Origin: CAWHQZ01 sp963831645
GTDB lineage: Bacteria; Pseudomonadota; Alphaproteobacteria; Rhizobiales; Aestuariivirgaceae
NCBI GenBank assembly: GCA_963831645.1
Contig: CAWHQZ010000013.1
Coordinates: forward strand, 338,740 to 402,739
Direction of reading: 5' to 3'
DNA length: 64,000 nt
Both the position numbers and the translations under genes were made by a program. Below, piece by piece: positions 45,722-54,455 of the stretch (position 1 is its first letter; each line of letters opens with the position of its first letter). Under the pieces are notes generated by a model. It saw only the letters and a program-made list of their open reading frames with translations, did not search any database and had not been told where the DNA came from.

Positions 45722-45885
45722 GTGGACCTCTTGGGCATGTTAGCGAAAAAGACCACCTTCACACCTTGTATGGTGGGCGCAGCAGTGAGGCTACAGCGCA
45801 TGAACCCGAATATTTCAAAGCCGCTGGAGAGCCGCTGCTGTGAGCCGCTCGCTGTTCAGCTTGACCCGGAAAGCCGCGTGTGTAG

Positions 45886-46717
45886 ATGACGAGCGTTGAT
45901 CCACGTGGAAGCGATTGGACTGCCCATGAATCGACCTGATTGTTGCCGACGATTGCGAAATGCTGCGGCTGGAGTTGTCGGGACAGCCCTTTGTCAAGTC
46001 GCACCGAAACGAGGCACTCCGGCGGATCATCGGCCGCTCGCATGCTTCAATCGAATTTAAGCACTGCAACATCAGCGCTGTCATGGAACGGTTGGGTCTG
46101 CCCACGATTGCCGGCTACAAGCGCCGCGACAATTTTCAGAACGCTTTGATCGACGGGATCGGCCGATTTATGTCGGGCGCACTGATCCAGGGGTAATTGT
46201 CCCCGTGCCCGTCGTTTTGCATGTAGCCGAAGAACACTCCCTCTTCCTGGAAGCTCCGCCGGAGATCGGCAACCTCTCTGCCACGCCCGCATTGGAGCGC
46301 TTGGTCGCGAAGTTCGATCCCGCCGAGCGCGACGCCCGGAACCGCGATCTCGGCCGTCGAGGCGAAGAATTGATCCTCAACTTCGAACGAAGTCGACTGA
46401 GACAGTGTGAACGTGACGATCTGGCCCGCAAGGTGCGGTGGGTTGCAGAAGAGGACGGGGCTGGCGCCGGCTACGACATTAAGTCCTTCTCCGAAAATGG
46501 AGCCGAGCGGCTGATTGAGGTGAAGACGACCTTCGGTGGTCGGATAACGCCGTTCTATCTCACAGAGAACGAGCGTGCCTTCTCCTCTGAACGACCGGAA
46601 GCATTTTGTCTGATTCGCTTGTTCGACTTCGCTCGCTCTGCCCGCGCCTTCGAGCTCAAACCGCCACTGGATGCTCGGGTACGGCTGGACCCGATGGTCT
46701 ACCGGGCTTCATTCTGA
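45886..46717 (+). CDS. DUF3883-domain protein, two apparent frameshifts
   Basis: Pieces in order: MTSVDPRGSDWTAHE from ATG 45886; then IDLIVADDCEMLRLELSGQP, FKHCNISAVMERLGLPTIAG and SGALIQG; then VPVVLHVAEEHSLFLEAPPE, GRRGEELILNFERSRL, GYDIKSFSENGAERLIEVKT and YLTENERAFSSERPEAFCLI. Shifts lie near 45927 and 46193, each one missing base; the total span agrees with two deletions. The C-terminal DUF3883 region has a PD-(D/E)xK-like core (GYDIKSF...LIEVKTT). Such proteins occur in defence and DNA-modification contexts. The function here is unknown. Confidence 0.72.
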
Positions 46718-46859
46718 TCGCCCCGCTACGGAAAAAAAGAGAGAGGGTGGTTTGGAGATCCGGGCGTACAAATGAACCTAGCCCGAGCACGCGCGCAAAA
46801 ATGGTATCGTATCCATTGAACGTTTTGGCCGCTCCATCAGCAAGGCCACGGATAACACA

Positions 46860-47867
46860 ATGAAAGCCGTCAAGCTTGGCTCCCCTGGCGGACTCGACCG
46901 TCTCGAGCTCGTCGATATGCGCGAGCCGGACGCTCCCGCCGCCGGCGAGATCCGCGTCCGCCTGCACGGGAGCTCCCTCAACTACCACGACTATCGCGTC
47001 GTCACCGGCGCCGATCCGAAGACAGTCGGCCGCATACCACTGGCCGACGGCGCCGGCGTGGTCGAGGCGCTGGGCGAGGGCGTCACCGAGTTCGCGGCCG
47101 GCGACCACGTCGTCTCCTGCTTCTTCCCTCTATGGCTGGATGGTCCGCCGGCGTTCGGTGATTTCGCCACAGTGCCGGGCGACGGCGTGGACGGCTATGC
47201 GCGCGAGATCGTCGTTCGGCCTGCGAGCTGGTTCACGCGGGCGCCGCGCGGTTTCAGCCACACGCAAGCGGCGACGCTCACGACCGCCGGACTGACCGCG
47301 TGGCGTGCGCTGGTGGCTGACGGCGGGCTCAAGGCCGGCGATACCGTGCTCGTGCTCGGCACCGGCGGGGTTTCTACCTTCGCCGTCCAGTTCGCCAAAG
47401 CCATGGGGGCGACCGTGATCGCGACCTCATCGTCGGATGAGAAGCTGGAGCGCATCCGTGCGCTCGGTGCCGATCACGCCATCAACTACAGGTCCGAGCC
47501 CCAATGGGGCGATGCGGTGAGGCGTTTGACCGATGGGCGCGGTGTCGATCATGTCATCGAGCTTGGCGGACCGGGCACGCTTGCGCAATCGATCGTGGCG
47601 GCGCGGATCGGCGGCCATATCTCGCTGATCGGAACCGTCACCGGATTGAGCGGGGAAGTGCCGACGGCCGCCATGATGGTCAAGCAGGTGCGGCTGCAGG
47701 GGCTGATCGTCGGCAACCGCCGCCAGCAGCAGGACATGGTTCGCGCCATCGACGCTTCGGGTCTCAAGCCGGTCATCGATCGCACGTTCGAGCTTAAGTC
47801 GCTTGCCGATGCCTTTCGCTACGAGGAGTCGCGAAAGCACTTCGGCAAGATCTGCGTTGCGTTTTAG
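46860..47867 (+). CDS. zinc-type alcohol dehydrogenase/quinone oxidoreductase family protein
   Basis: 335 residues of the MDR superfamily. GSSLNYHDYRVVTG, PLADGAGVVEALGEGV, TLTTAGLTAWRALV and VLVLGTGGVSTFAVQFAKAM (NADP site) are typical. Few Cys or His zinc ligands are evident, so it may be the zinc-independent form. The substrate is unknown. It stands alone between the DUF3883 gene and convergent cysNC. Confidence 0.83.
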   Translation: MKAVKLGSPGGLDRLELVDMREPDAPAAGEIRVRLHGSSLNYHDYRVVTGADPKTVGRIPLADGAGVVEALGEGVTEFAAGDHVVSCFFPLWLDGPPAFGDFATVPGDGVDGYAREIVVRPASWFTRAPRGFSHTQAATLTTAGLTAWRALVADGGLKAGDTVLVLGTGGVSTFAVQFAKAMGATVIATSSSDEKLERIRALGADHAINYRSEPQWGDAVRRLTDGRGVDHVIELGGPGTLAQSIVAARIGGHISLIGTVTGLSGEVPTAAMMVKQVRLQGLIVGNRRQQQDMVRAIDASGLKPVIDRTFELKSLADAFRYEESRKHFGKICVAF

Positions 47868-47924
47868 CGTTTCGCGCTGACCAGTGGGCGCGTCATACCA
47901 TTCGCAAGTGCCGTCCCGACCGCT

Positions 47925-49839
47925 TCAGCTTCCCGGCGAAAGGAGACGGCCGGCCTTGTGCAGATAGGCGACGATCTCCTCGGCCAGCAGATCGGGCGAC
48001 TGGCGGGTCGTGTCGAGCCTGAGCTCCGCCTTCTCGGGAACCTCGTAGGGGCTGTCGATGCCGGTGAAGTTCTTGATCTCGCCGCGCCTGGCCTTGGCAT
48101 AGAGGCCTTTGGCGTCGCGGCTCTCGGCGACGGCCAGCGGTGTGTCGACGAAGATCTCGATGAACTCGCCAGCCTGCAGCTGCTCGCGGGCCATCAGGCG
48201 CTCGGAGCGGAAGGGCGAGATGAACGACGCCAGCACGATCAGCCCGGCATCGACCATGAGCTTGGCGACCTCGGCGACGCGGCGGATGTTCTCGACCCGG
48301 TCGGCGTCGGTGAAGCCCAGGTCCTTGTTGAGGCCGTGGCGCACGTTGTCGCCGTCGAGCAGGTAGGTCATGTGGCCCTTGGCGTGCAGCTTCTTCTCGA
48401 CCAGGTTGGCGATGGTCGACTTGCCGGCGCCCGACAGTCCGGTGAACCACAGCACGCACGGCTTCTGATGGGCGAGGGCGGCGCGCGCTTCCTTGTGCAC
48501 ATCGACCGCCTGCCAGTGGACGTTGGTCGCTCTTCTCAGCGCGAAGTTGATGACGCCCATGCCGACGGTGTTGTTGGTGAACCGGTCGACGACGATGAAG
48601 CCGCCGAGCTCGCGGCTCTCGCGGTAGGGGGCGAACGGCACCGGCTGGCCGAGGTCGAGGTTGCACACGCCGATCTCGTTGAGCTCGAGCGTCCTGGCGG
48701 CCGTATGCTCGAGGGTGTTGACGTTGATCTTGTATTTCGGCTGCTCGAGGGCGCCGCCGATCGACTTCGCCCCGAGCTTGATGACATAGGGCCGGCCGGG
48801 GAGCATGGGCGAGTCGTCCATCCACAGCACGTGGGCCTCGAACTGGTCGGCGACCATCAGGGCCGCATCGGGAGCGCACAGCACATCGCCGCGGGAGACG
48901 TCGACTTCATCGGCGAGGGTGAGCGTCACCGCCTGGCCGGCGACCGCTTCGGAGAGGTCGCGATCGAGCGTGACGATGCGCTCGACCCGCGACGTCCGGC
49001 CCGACGGCATGACCTTCACGGCATCGCCGGGACGGAGCGCGCCCGCGGCGAGCGTTCCGGCAAACCCGCGGAACTGCTGGTTGGGACGGTTCACCAACTG
49101 CACCGGCATGCGGAACGGGCTCGCAAACCCGTCTTCGCCGATCTCCACCGTCTCCAGATGGCGCATCAGCGTCGGGCCGGAATACCAGGGCATGTGCCGA
49201 GCCGGCCTCGATGACGTTGTCGCCCTTGAGGGCCGAGATGGGGATGCACAGGATGCGCTGGAACGCGAGGTTTGCGGCGAACTGCCGGTAGTCGGCTTCG
49301 ATCCGCTGAAAAACCGGCTGGTCGTAGCCGACCAGATCCATCTTGTTCACGGCCAGCACGATCTCGCGGATGCCGAGAAGCGAGACGATGAACGAATGCC
49401 GGCGGGTCTGCGTCAGCACGCCCTTGCGGGCGTCGATGAGAATGACGGCGAGATCGGCGGTCGAGGCGCCGGTCGCCATGTTGCGGGTATATTGCTCGTG
49501 GCCCGGCGTGTCGGCGACGATGAACTTGCGCTTGTCGGTGGTGAAGTTGCGATAGGCGACATCGATGGTGATGCCCTGCTCGCGCTCGGCCGCCAGCCCG
49601 TCGACCAGCAGCGCGAAATCGAGATCGCCGCCCTGGGTGCCGAACTTTTTCGAATCGCGCTCGAGTGCCGTGAGCTGGTCGTCGAACAGCAACTTGGCTT
49701 CATAGAGCAGCCGGCCGATCAGCGTGGACTTGCCGTCGTCGACGCTGCCGCAGGTGATGAAGCGCAGCAGGTCCTTGCTTTCCTGCGCGAGCAGATACGT
49801 TTCGACGTCGGTCGCGGCTAAGTCGGCGGCGCGCGACAT
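47925..49839 (-). CDS. cysNC: bifunctional sulfate adenylyltransferase subunit 1/adenylylsulfate kinase, apparent 1-base frameshift
   Basis: The N-terminal GTPase domain has CGSVDDGKSTLIGRLLYEAK (P-loop), ADTPGHEQYTRNMATGAS and NKMDLVGYDQPVFQRIEADY. Near 49198 the frame shifts before MPWYSGPTLMRHLETVEI, and the rest carries the EF-Tu-like domains. The C-terminal CysC kinase then follows (LWFTGLSGAGKSTIANLVEK, LLDGDNVRHGLNKDLGFTDA, FVDTPLAVAESRD). The span of 1915 bases is one over a multiple of three, about 637 residues. With CysD it makes APS and then PAPS for sulfate assimilation. The fusion is typical of rhizobia and relatives. Confidence 0.92.
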
Positions 49840-50020
49840 CAGAGATACCCTTCCCCTCCCCCTTGTGGGGAGGGGCTAGGGGTGGGGGTTTGGTCGTGGG
49901 CCGCCGCGACCCCCACCCCTCGGGTCGAAGCCCGAGGGCAGGCTCTTGATCCCTCCCCACAAGGGGGAGGGAGAAACAACATCGCGGCTAAGTCGGCGGC
50001 GCGCGACATCAGAAATACCC
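49812..50020. repeat. palindromic element insertion flanked by a 39-bp direct repeat at the cysD-cysN junction
   Basis: 49812-49850 and 49982-50020 are the same 39 bases with one mismatch (first codons of cysN plus the junction). Between them lie two GC-rich palindromic units (CCCTCCCCCTTGTGGGGAGG at 49856 and CCCTCCCCACAAGGGGGAGG near 49953) around a CGACCCCCACCCCTCGGG core. Without the insert, cysD and cysN would overlap as TGATG. Confidence 0.88.
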
Positions 50021-50929
50021 CTCCTGCTTCTTCTTCTCCATCGAGGCTGCCTGGTCGTGGTCGATGACCCGGCCCTGGCGCTCCGATGACGTGGCGACGA
50101 GCATTTCCTCGATGATGTCGAGAAGGGTCGTGGCGTTGCTGTCGATGGCGCCGGTGAGGGGATAGCAGCCGAGCGTGCGGAAGCGGATCCTGCGCATCTG
50201 CTGCTGCTCGCCGGGCAGAAACGGCAGCCGCTCGTCATCGACCATGATGATCTGGCCGTCGCGGATGACCACCGGTCGCTCCTGGGCGAAGTAGAGCGGC
50301 ACGATCTCGATGCGCTGCTGATGGATGTATTGCCAGACGTCGAGCTCGGTCCAGTTCGACAGCGGGAACACTCGCATCGACTCGCCCTTGTTGATCCGTG
50401 TGCTGTAGATGTTCCACAGCTCGGGACGCTGATTCCTGGGGTCCCAGCGGTGGCGCGTGTCGCGGAAAGAGAAGATGCGCTCCTTGGCGCGCGATTTCTC
50501 CTCATCGCGGCGGGCGCCGCCGAACGCGGCATCGAAACCGTATTTGTCGAGTGCCTGCTTCAAGGCCTCGGTCTTCATGATCTGGGTGTGCAGCGCGGAG
50601 CCGTGGGTGAAGGGGCCGATGTTCTGGGCGATGCCGTCGGGATTGATGTGAACCAGCAGCTCGAAGCCCAGGGTCTTGGCCATCCGGTCGCGGAACTCGA
50701 TCATCTGGCGGAACTTCCAGCGGGTATCGACATGCAGGAGCGGAAATGGCAGCGGGCCCGGATAGAAGGCCTTGCGTGCCAGGTGGAGCATCACGGCCGA
50801 ATCCTTGCCGATCGAATAGAGCATCACCGGCCTGGCACATTCGGCCGCCACCTCGCGGATGATGTGAATGCTTTCCGCTTCCAGGCGTTCGAGGTGAGTG
50901 AGCCGGCGCTGGGCGGCGGGTGCGCGCAT
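50009..50929 (-). CDS. cysD: sulfate adenylyltransferase subunit 2
   Basis: 306 residues. The PP-loop is LYSIGKDSAVMLHLARKAFY, with PFPLLHVDTRWKFRQMIEFR, GFDAAFGGARRDEEKSRAKE and SNWTELDVWQYIHQQRIEIV. It adenylates sulfate to APS together with the GTPase part of CysNC. A TTGACA box (50985-50990, minus) and TAATAC lie upstream, but the 14-base spacing is short. The original close coupling to cysNC is now interrupted by the 170-base insert. Confidence 0.93.
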   Translation of the reverse strand: MRAPAAQRRLTHLERLEAESIHIIREVAAECARPVMLYSIGKDSAVMLHLARKAFYPGPLPFPLLHVDTRWKFRQMIEFRDRMAKTLGFELLVHINPDGIAQNIGPFTHGSALHTQIMKTEALKQALDKYGFDAAFGGARRDEEKSRAKERIFSFRDTRHRWDPRNQRPELWNIYSTRINKGESMRVFPLSNWTELDVWQYIHQQRIEIVPLYFAQERPVVIRDGQIIMVDDERLPFLPGEQQQMRRIRFRTLGCYPLTGAIDSNATTLLDIIEEMLVATSSERQGRVIDHDQAASMEKKKQEGYF

Positions 50930-51074
50930 GGTCGGAGGCCGTTCGTTATTGCGAGCGGTGGTGGGTATTATGGCAACCCTGGTCTGTCAATGCTGGCGGC
51001 CGCTGCTCTCCGCTGCTCTCCCGCTCCTCCCTCGGGCTGTTGGCGTGACTGTGCGAGCAGTGTACCCCGATGGT

Positions 51075-51527
51075 CTAGCCTTCCGCGCCCTGATGCACGG
51101 ATCGGGCGAACGGATCAACCACCTTGACACGGCCGTACAGTCGCCCGTGCTCGAAATCTTCCGACCAGAGCGTGTCGAGGCCGCGCTCGTCCGCGTATGC
51201 CCACAGGTGAGCGTCGAACCAGGACAGCCGATAGAGGGCCGCACCCCGCAGCGCCGTTCGCAAGGTGCCTTCGGTCGGGTAGATCACCGGAAACTGGACA
51301 AGCATGTCCTCGACCTCGCGGTGCGCCGCCTCGATGGGCAGCAGCGGTTGCTTGCCGGCGATTGGCCGGGTGACTGCGGCCACGAACTCGATCAGCGCTT
51401 GATGCGGTACTACGATCGACCGGTCGAGGATGCCCTGGCGCAGCAGTTGCGTTGCGCGCGCCTGCTTGGCCGGAAAGCGGGGATCGAAGCGATAGACCAG
51501 TACGTTGGTGTCAATCAGTCCGGCCAC
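51075..51527 (-). CDS. PIN-domain toxin (VapC-like)
   Basis: 150 residues. PIN acidic residues are in place: LIDTNVLVYRFD (Asp), ALIEFVAAV (Glu), SWFDAHLWAYADERG (Asp) and LWSEDFEHG. The start overlaps the antitoxin end by 17 bases. VapC toxins cut tRNA or rRNA. Intact. Confidence 0.85.
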   Translation of the reverse strand: MAGLIDTNVLVYRFDPRFPAKQARATQLLRQGILDRSIVVPHQALIEFVAAVTRPIAGKQPLLPIEAAHREVEDMLVQFPVIYPTEGTLRTALRGAALYRLSWFDAHLWAYADERGLDTLWSEDFEHGRLYGRVKVVDPFARSVHQGAEG

Positions 51528-51795
51528 GGGTGTAGAGATCCTCCCGTTTCCATCCGCGACGCCTGGCAGGAGGCAGAGGCCTTGTTCGCTCGCGTGCGCG
51601 CTGCCGTCGGGTTGCGAGATCGAAAAGATGGGCCCGCTGCTCAGGGCTGGTGCTCGGGCCGATCGTGCGCGCGGGCACGAGAGCGATCGCCTCGCCCGCG
51701 GCGGTCAACTCGACTTCATCGCCGACCTCGATGCCGTACTGGTCAACCAGTCGCTTGGGCAGCGTGATCTGGAACTTGCCGGTGATCTTGCTCAT
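51511..51795 (-). CDS. AbrB/MazE-type antitoxin (VapB-like)
   Basis: 94 residues. MSKITGKFQITLPKRLVDQY and VGDEVELTAAGEAIALVPA form a swapped-hairpin AbrB DNA-binding domain; the C-terminal half (HLFDLATRRQRARERTRPLP) should bind the toxin. Paired with the PIN gene downstream. Confidence 0.82.
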   Translation of the reverse strand: MSKITGKFQITLPKRLVDQYGIEVGDEVELTAAGEAIALVPARTIGPSTSPEQRAHLFDLATRRQRARERTRPLPPARRRGWKREDLYTRGRTD

Positions 51796-51815
51796 GACGA
51801 GAACGTACGAGCGAT

Positions 51816-51843
51816 CAAGGAAAATTTCAAGGACGTTTCCTTG
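51816..51843. promoter_or_regulatory. inverted repeat CAAGGAAA-12-TTTCCTTG, candidate operator
   Basis: Perfect 8-base arms end 21 bases upstream of the VapB-like start (minus strand), the expected place for antitoxin autorepression. Confidence 0.5.
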
Positions 51844-51929
51844 TTTCTTCCTGATCGATGCCGCAGGCCGGTGGCGTGAATTCCCTCCTGCGGGCTGTCA
51901 ATCGCAGCCGGGCGCCCGCGTGCACCGGT

Positions 51930-53024
51930 CTACCGCTTCGCAATTTTCGGCTTGCTTGCGGCCTCATCGGAGCGTCGCCCCGTGGATAGGCAGTCGGCAA
52001 CGGCAGCCAACTTCAATGCGGACATCCGTTCGAGGGATTTTTCAAGCGCCTCTCGCCAACGGGGGCCGCGATCGTGCGCTTCAGCGTACGCTTCCATAAA
52101 GTCGCGGGATCGGCCCGACTCGCTTAGTGCGAGGGCTAGATAATGAGCCTGCTGCAAATCCTTCAGGTCTTTTCCCTCGCCGGAAGGACCGCGCGATGCC
52201 ACGATCAGCTTGTGAACGGCGAAACGCGCAGGCTGAGGCACCAGCACCGGAATGCCGCCCTTATGCAGCACCACTGTTCTGACCGGTTCGTGGATCAGGA
52301 AGTCCAGGCACCGAAGCGGCTTTCCTGCTGCACCCCCGAGTACGGGGAGCCTGACCGGCCTGCCGGTGTGGTCATCGCTGCCCTGGTTGGGCGTCAGGAA
52401 CTCTACTCGGAGGCCCGCGCGTCCGGCGAATTTCGTGATGCCTTTTCGATCGCTTGGGCCCGGGACCGGGCGAAATGTGGCGTCTACCCCTTTGAGGACA
52501 TCGAGGATCGGCGGGATGGTATCCTCGACGGCCACGGATGCGGCCCGGAACTGCGCGATATCTATGTCACCTGTCTGGATTGCGGTCTCGGCAAGCCTGT
52601 AGCCTAGTACCGTACCGTAGGTTTGGTATGCGACCGTGCCGATGAGGCAGGCTCGCAGGCGGAAGACGCCGGCTTTCCAGAGAGCTTCTATGACATCGCC
52701 GACTTTCGCGTCGGGCCTGAAGAGACGAGCTTCGCGGATGAGCGTGGAGACGAGTTTCCGACGGCGCTGGTAGTCGTCTTTGATATGATTGAAATCCGCG
52801 ACTCGTTTGGCGATGGCTGGATCGCTGTCTGGTCCAACGTACTTGTCGCGGGTGGTTTCCGTGTTTCTTTCCGATGGCTTGTAATACCAGTACGCTCGGC
52901 CTTTGACTGACCTTTTTCTGAAGGTTCCCGTTTCGTTGAAGTCGCTGTCGAACTGAGCATCCAAAGCTCGCTGCAAAAGCTCCGCAATCATGGTCGTGTA
53001 AGTCAGATCGAGCTGGCGCTTCAT
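51930..53024 (-). CDS. nucleotidyltransferase-fold protein (GSU2403/PF12281-type)
   Basis: 364 residues from ATG 53024 (MKRQLDLTYTTMIAELLQRA); longer starts have no family similarity. Features: GRAYWYYKPSERNTETTRDK, then LIGTVAYQTYGTVLGYRL and TGDIDIAQF, a polymerase-beta-like GG/GT then DxD pattern, then FAVHKLIVASRG. This family transfers nucleotides to unknown targets; related folds act as toxins (AbiEii/MenT-like). It sits between VapBC-like and Phd genes, with an inverted repeat at its promoter. Its function is not known. Confidence 0.75.
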   Translation of the reverse strand: MKRQLDLTYTTMIAELLQRALDAQFDSDFNETGTFRKRSVKGRAYWYYKPSERNTETTRDKYVGPDSDPAIAKRVADFNHIKDDYQRRRKLVSTLIREARLFRPDAKVGDVIEALWKAGVFRLRACLIGTVAYQTYGTVLGYRLAETAIQTGDIDIAQFRAASVAVEDTIPPILDVLKGVDATFRPVPGPSDRKGITKFAGRAGLRVEFLTPNQGSDDHTGRPVRLPVLGGAAGKPLRCLDFLIHEPVRTVVLHKGGIPVLVPQPARFAVHKLIVASRGPSGEGKDLKDLQQAHYLALALSESGRSRDFMEAYAEAHDRGPRWREALEKSLERMSALKLAAVADCLSTGRRSDEAASKPKIAKR

Positions 53025-53026
53025 CG

Positions 53027-53058
53027 GGTTATACCAAATTCGTTGTTTTGTTATAACC
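53027..53058. promoter_or_regulatory. inverted repeat GGTTATA-18-TATAACC upstream of the nucleotidyltransferase
   Basis: Perfect 7-base arms (53027-53033, 53052-53058) directly precede the gene's ATG at 53024, in an AT-rich promoter-like stretch. Candidate operator. Confidence 0.45.
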
Positions 53059-53110
53059 GAGATCCCGGCCGGCGGCAACAGATGACCGGATGTTCGCGAT
53101 GCCATTTTCC

Positions 53111-53136
53111 TATCCCAAGAACGCTGTGTTGGGATA
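53111..53136. promoter_or_regulatory. inverted repeat TATCCCAA-10-TTGGGATA upstream of a Phd-like antitoxin
   Basis: Perfect 8-base arms ending 24 bases before the GTG at 53161. Probable autoregulatory operator for the plus-strand antitoxin, or shared with the divergent nucleotidyltransferase. Confidence 0.5.
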
Positions 53137-53160
53137 ACGGCCGGGCGCCGGACGGGATCA

Positions 53161-53463
53161 GTGCGGATTACTCGATGCGGATACGCTCATTCGTCTCAGG
53201 ATCCCGGTCATGGCCAGACCACCGCCCTGGAGTTACAGCGCAAGTTCGGCGAAGTCCAGCATCAGGCCCAGCGCGAGCCGGTTGAGATCACCCGGCATGG
53301 CCGGCGCGAGCTCGTGCTGATGTCGGCGGATCACTATGACTGGTTGACGGCCGCGGCCAAGCGCAGCCATCGCACCGCCGATGCTGCCGCAGTCGTCGTG
53401 GAAGCCGTGGAACGGGCCGAGATGGACGCCGAACACTCCGCGCTCGACGACATGCTGGATTGA
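53161..53463 (+). CDS. Phd/YefM-type antitoxin
   Basis: The core TALELQRKFGEVQHQAQREP followed by VEITRHGRRELVLMSADHYD matches the Phd/YefM DNA-binding fold; the C-terminus (VEAVERAEMDAEHSALDDML) is a helical toxin-binding tail. The GTG start at 53161 gives an odd leader; ATG 53210 with a 1-base shift (MARTTALELQ) would be a better N-terminus. No toxin of this pair is seen directly downstream on the plus strand. Confidence 0.65.
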   Translation: MRITRCGYAHSSQDPGHGQTTALELQRKFGEVQHQAQREPVEITRHGRRELVLMSADHYDWLTAAAKRSHRTADAAAVVVEAVERAEMDAEHSALDDMLD

Positions 53464-53503
53464 GGATGAGGGGCAAGAGTGCCGCGACCTGGTCCAGCCA
53501 GTG

Positions 53504-53712
53504 CTACCCAAGTTCGGCCTCCTCAATCCCGGCAAGCTTCATCAAGTGTCGCTGCAGGCCCGTCTTGAGGGCCGTGTTGCCATGGATGGGAATGGTAAGG
53601 CGGACGACGCTTCCGTTCTTGCCGTAAATGTGGTGGCTTCCGTTGATACGCAGAAACCGCCAGCCCTTTCGATCCCGAGCCTCGCGAAAGCGCGGCCGGA
53701 CAAAGCCTTCAT
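53504..53712 (-). CDS. hicA: HicA-type mRNA interferase toxin, apparent frameshift
   Basis: ATG 53712 overlaps the hicB stop (ATGA) and begins MKALSGRAFARL. Near 53670 the frame shifts to ARDRKGWRFLRINGSHHIYG with the catalytic His, then VRLTIPIHGNTALKTGLQRH and LMKLAGIEEAELG. Repaired length is about 69 residues, normal for HicA. HicA cleaves mRNA; HicB blocks it. Here the antitoxin comes first, which is the less common order. Confidence 0.8.
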
Positions 53713-53912
53713 ACGGCGATGTCCAGGATCCGTTCCTTTCCACCGGGTGCGGGGGGCGAGATGTCGACAGCGAGGCAGCCCTCGATGGCTTCGCGGAGAT
53801 TGGCGAGAAGCTCATCCATGGTCTCCCCTTGGCTGGCACAGCCGGGAATGGCCGGGATCTCCGCCCAGTAGCCGCCTTCCTCCGCCTCGTGAATGACCGC
53901 CTTGATTTTCAT
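53709..53912 (-). CDS. hicB: HicB-type antitoxin
   Basis: 67 residues from ATG 53912. MKIKAVIHEAEEGGYWAEIP, then AIPGCASQGETMDELLANLR and EAIEGCL, is the partial RNase H-like HicB fold. It lacks the extra C-terminal DNA-binding domain of longer HicB proteins. It overlaps hicA by 4 bases. Confidence 0.88.
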   Translation of the reverse strand: MKIKAVIHEAEEGGYWAEIPAIPGCASQGETMDELLANLREAIEGCLAVDISPPAPGGKERILDIAV

Positions 53913-53974
53913 GCGAGATTCACCCGGCGGACCATATTCGATCAGGCAACTTTTGCACCTGTACCTGCCCGGCC

Positions 53975-54118
53975 TCACTCGTTTTCCACGTCCTCCAACC
54001 TGACACCACGCCCGGCACGCAGGCTGTGGCGGGCAAGCTCTATTCGGCGCAGGAAGCGCGGATCGTGCTCGAGACGGTAGTCGAACCAGTCCTCTTCCCA
54101 CTCGAAGCCGATCAGCAC
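53975..54118 (-). pseudogene. possible antitoxin C-terminal fragment
   Basis: The minus-strand frame ends FEWEEDWFDYRLEHDPRFLR then RIELARHSLRAGRGVRLEDV, which looks like the C-terminal helices of a Phd/RelB-type antitoxin. It lies opposite the 5' end of the TumE-like gene, and the N-terminal half is absent, so it is likely a remnant. Confidence 0.35.
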
Positions 54119-54448
54119 GCCAGCCTGAAGCCCACGGCTATCCGGCCGCACGGCCTGCGGTATTCCTTCACGCTTCACGGCCCGGACGGCAAGAGGCTGG
54201 TTGGTTTCGACAATGCGCATCCGGTTAGGCGAGCGCGCAAAGGGCGGCCCGCTTCGGATCATTGGCACCGAACGGAACGCGATGAGGGCCGCCCGTACAG
54301 GTTCGTCGATGCCGACAAACTGCTGGTAGACCTCTTCAAGGAAGTTCACCGCGTCCTCGAGGAACGCGGCATCTCCGATGAGGTTGTGCGGGTTACGACG
54401 AAAGGGAGAAAAATGACCAGCCGGGATCCAGACCCTGCGCGAGCTTGA
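54026..54448 (+). CDS. TumE-like toxin (DUF6516 family)
   Basis: The C-terminal two thirds, HGLRYSFTLHGPDGKRLVGF then DNAHPVRRARK, SDHWHRTERDEGRPYRFVDA and KLLVDLFKEVHRVLEERG, match DUF6516/TumE-like toxins. The N-terminal 40 residues are less like the family and overlap an antisense antitoxin fragment, so the true start may be later or a shift is present. It is followed 7 bases on by an HTH protein, the expected partner. Confidence 0.65.
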   Translation: MAGKLYSAQEARIVLETVVEPVLFPLEADQHASLKPTAIRPHGLRYSFTLHGPDGKRLVGFDNAHPVRRARKGRPASDHWHRTERDEGRPYRFVDADKLLVDLFKEVHRVLEERGISDEVVRVTTKGRKMTSRDPDPARA

Positions 54449-54455
54449 AACTGAA

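Noticed and set aside
47893..48879. 328-codon minus frame overlapping cysNC
   Set aside because: Arg/Pro-rich shadow in another frame of the CysC and CysN domains.
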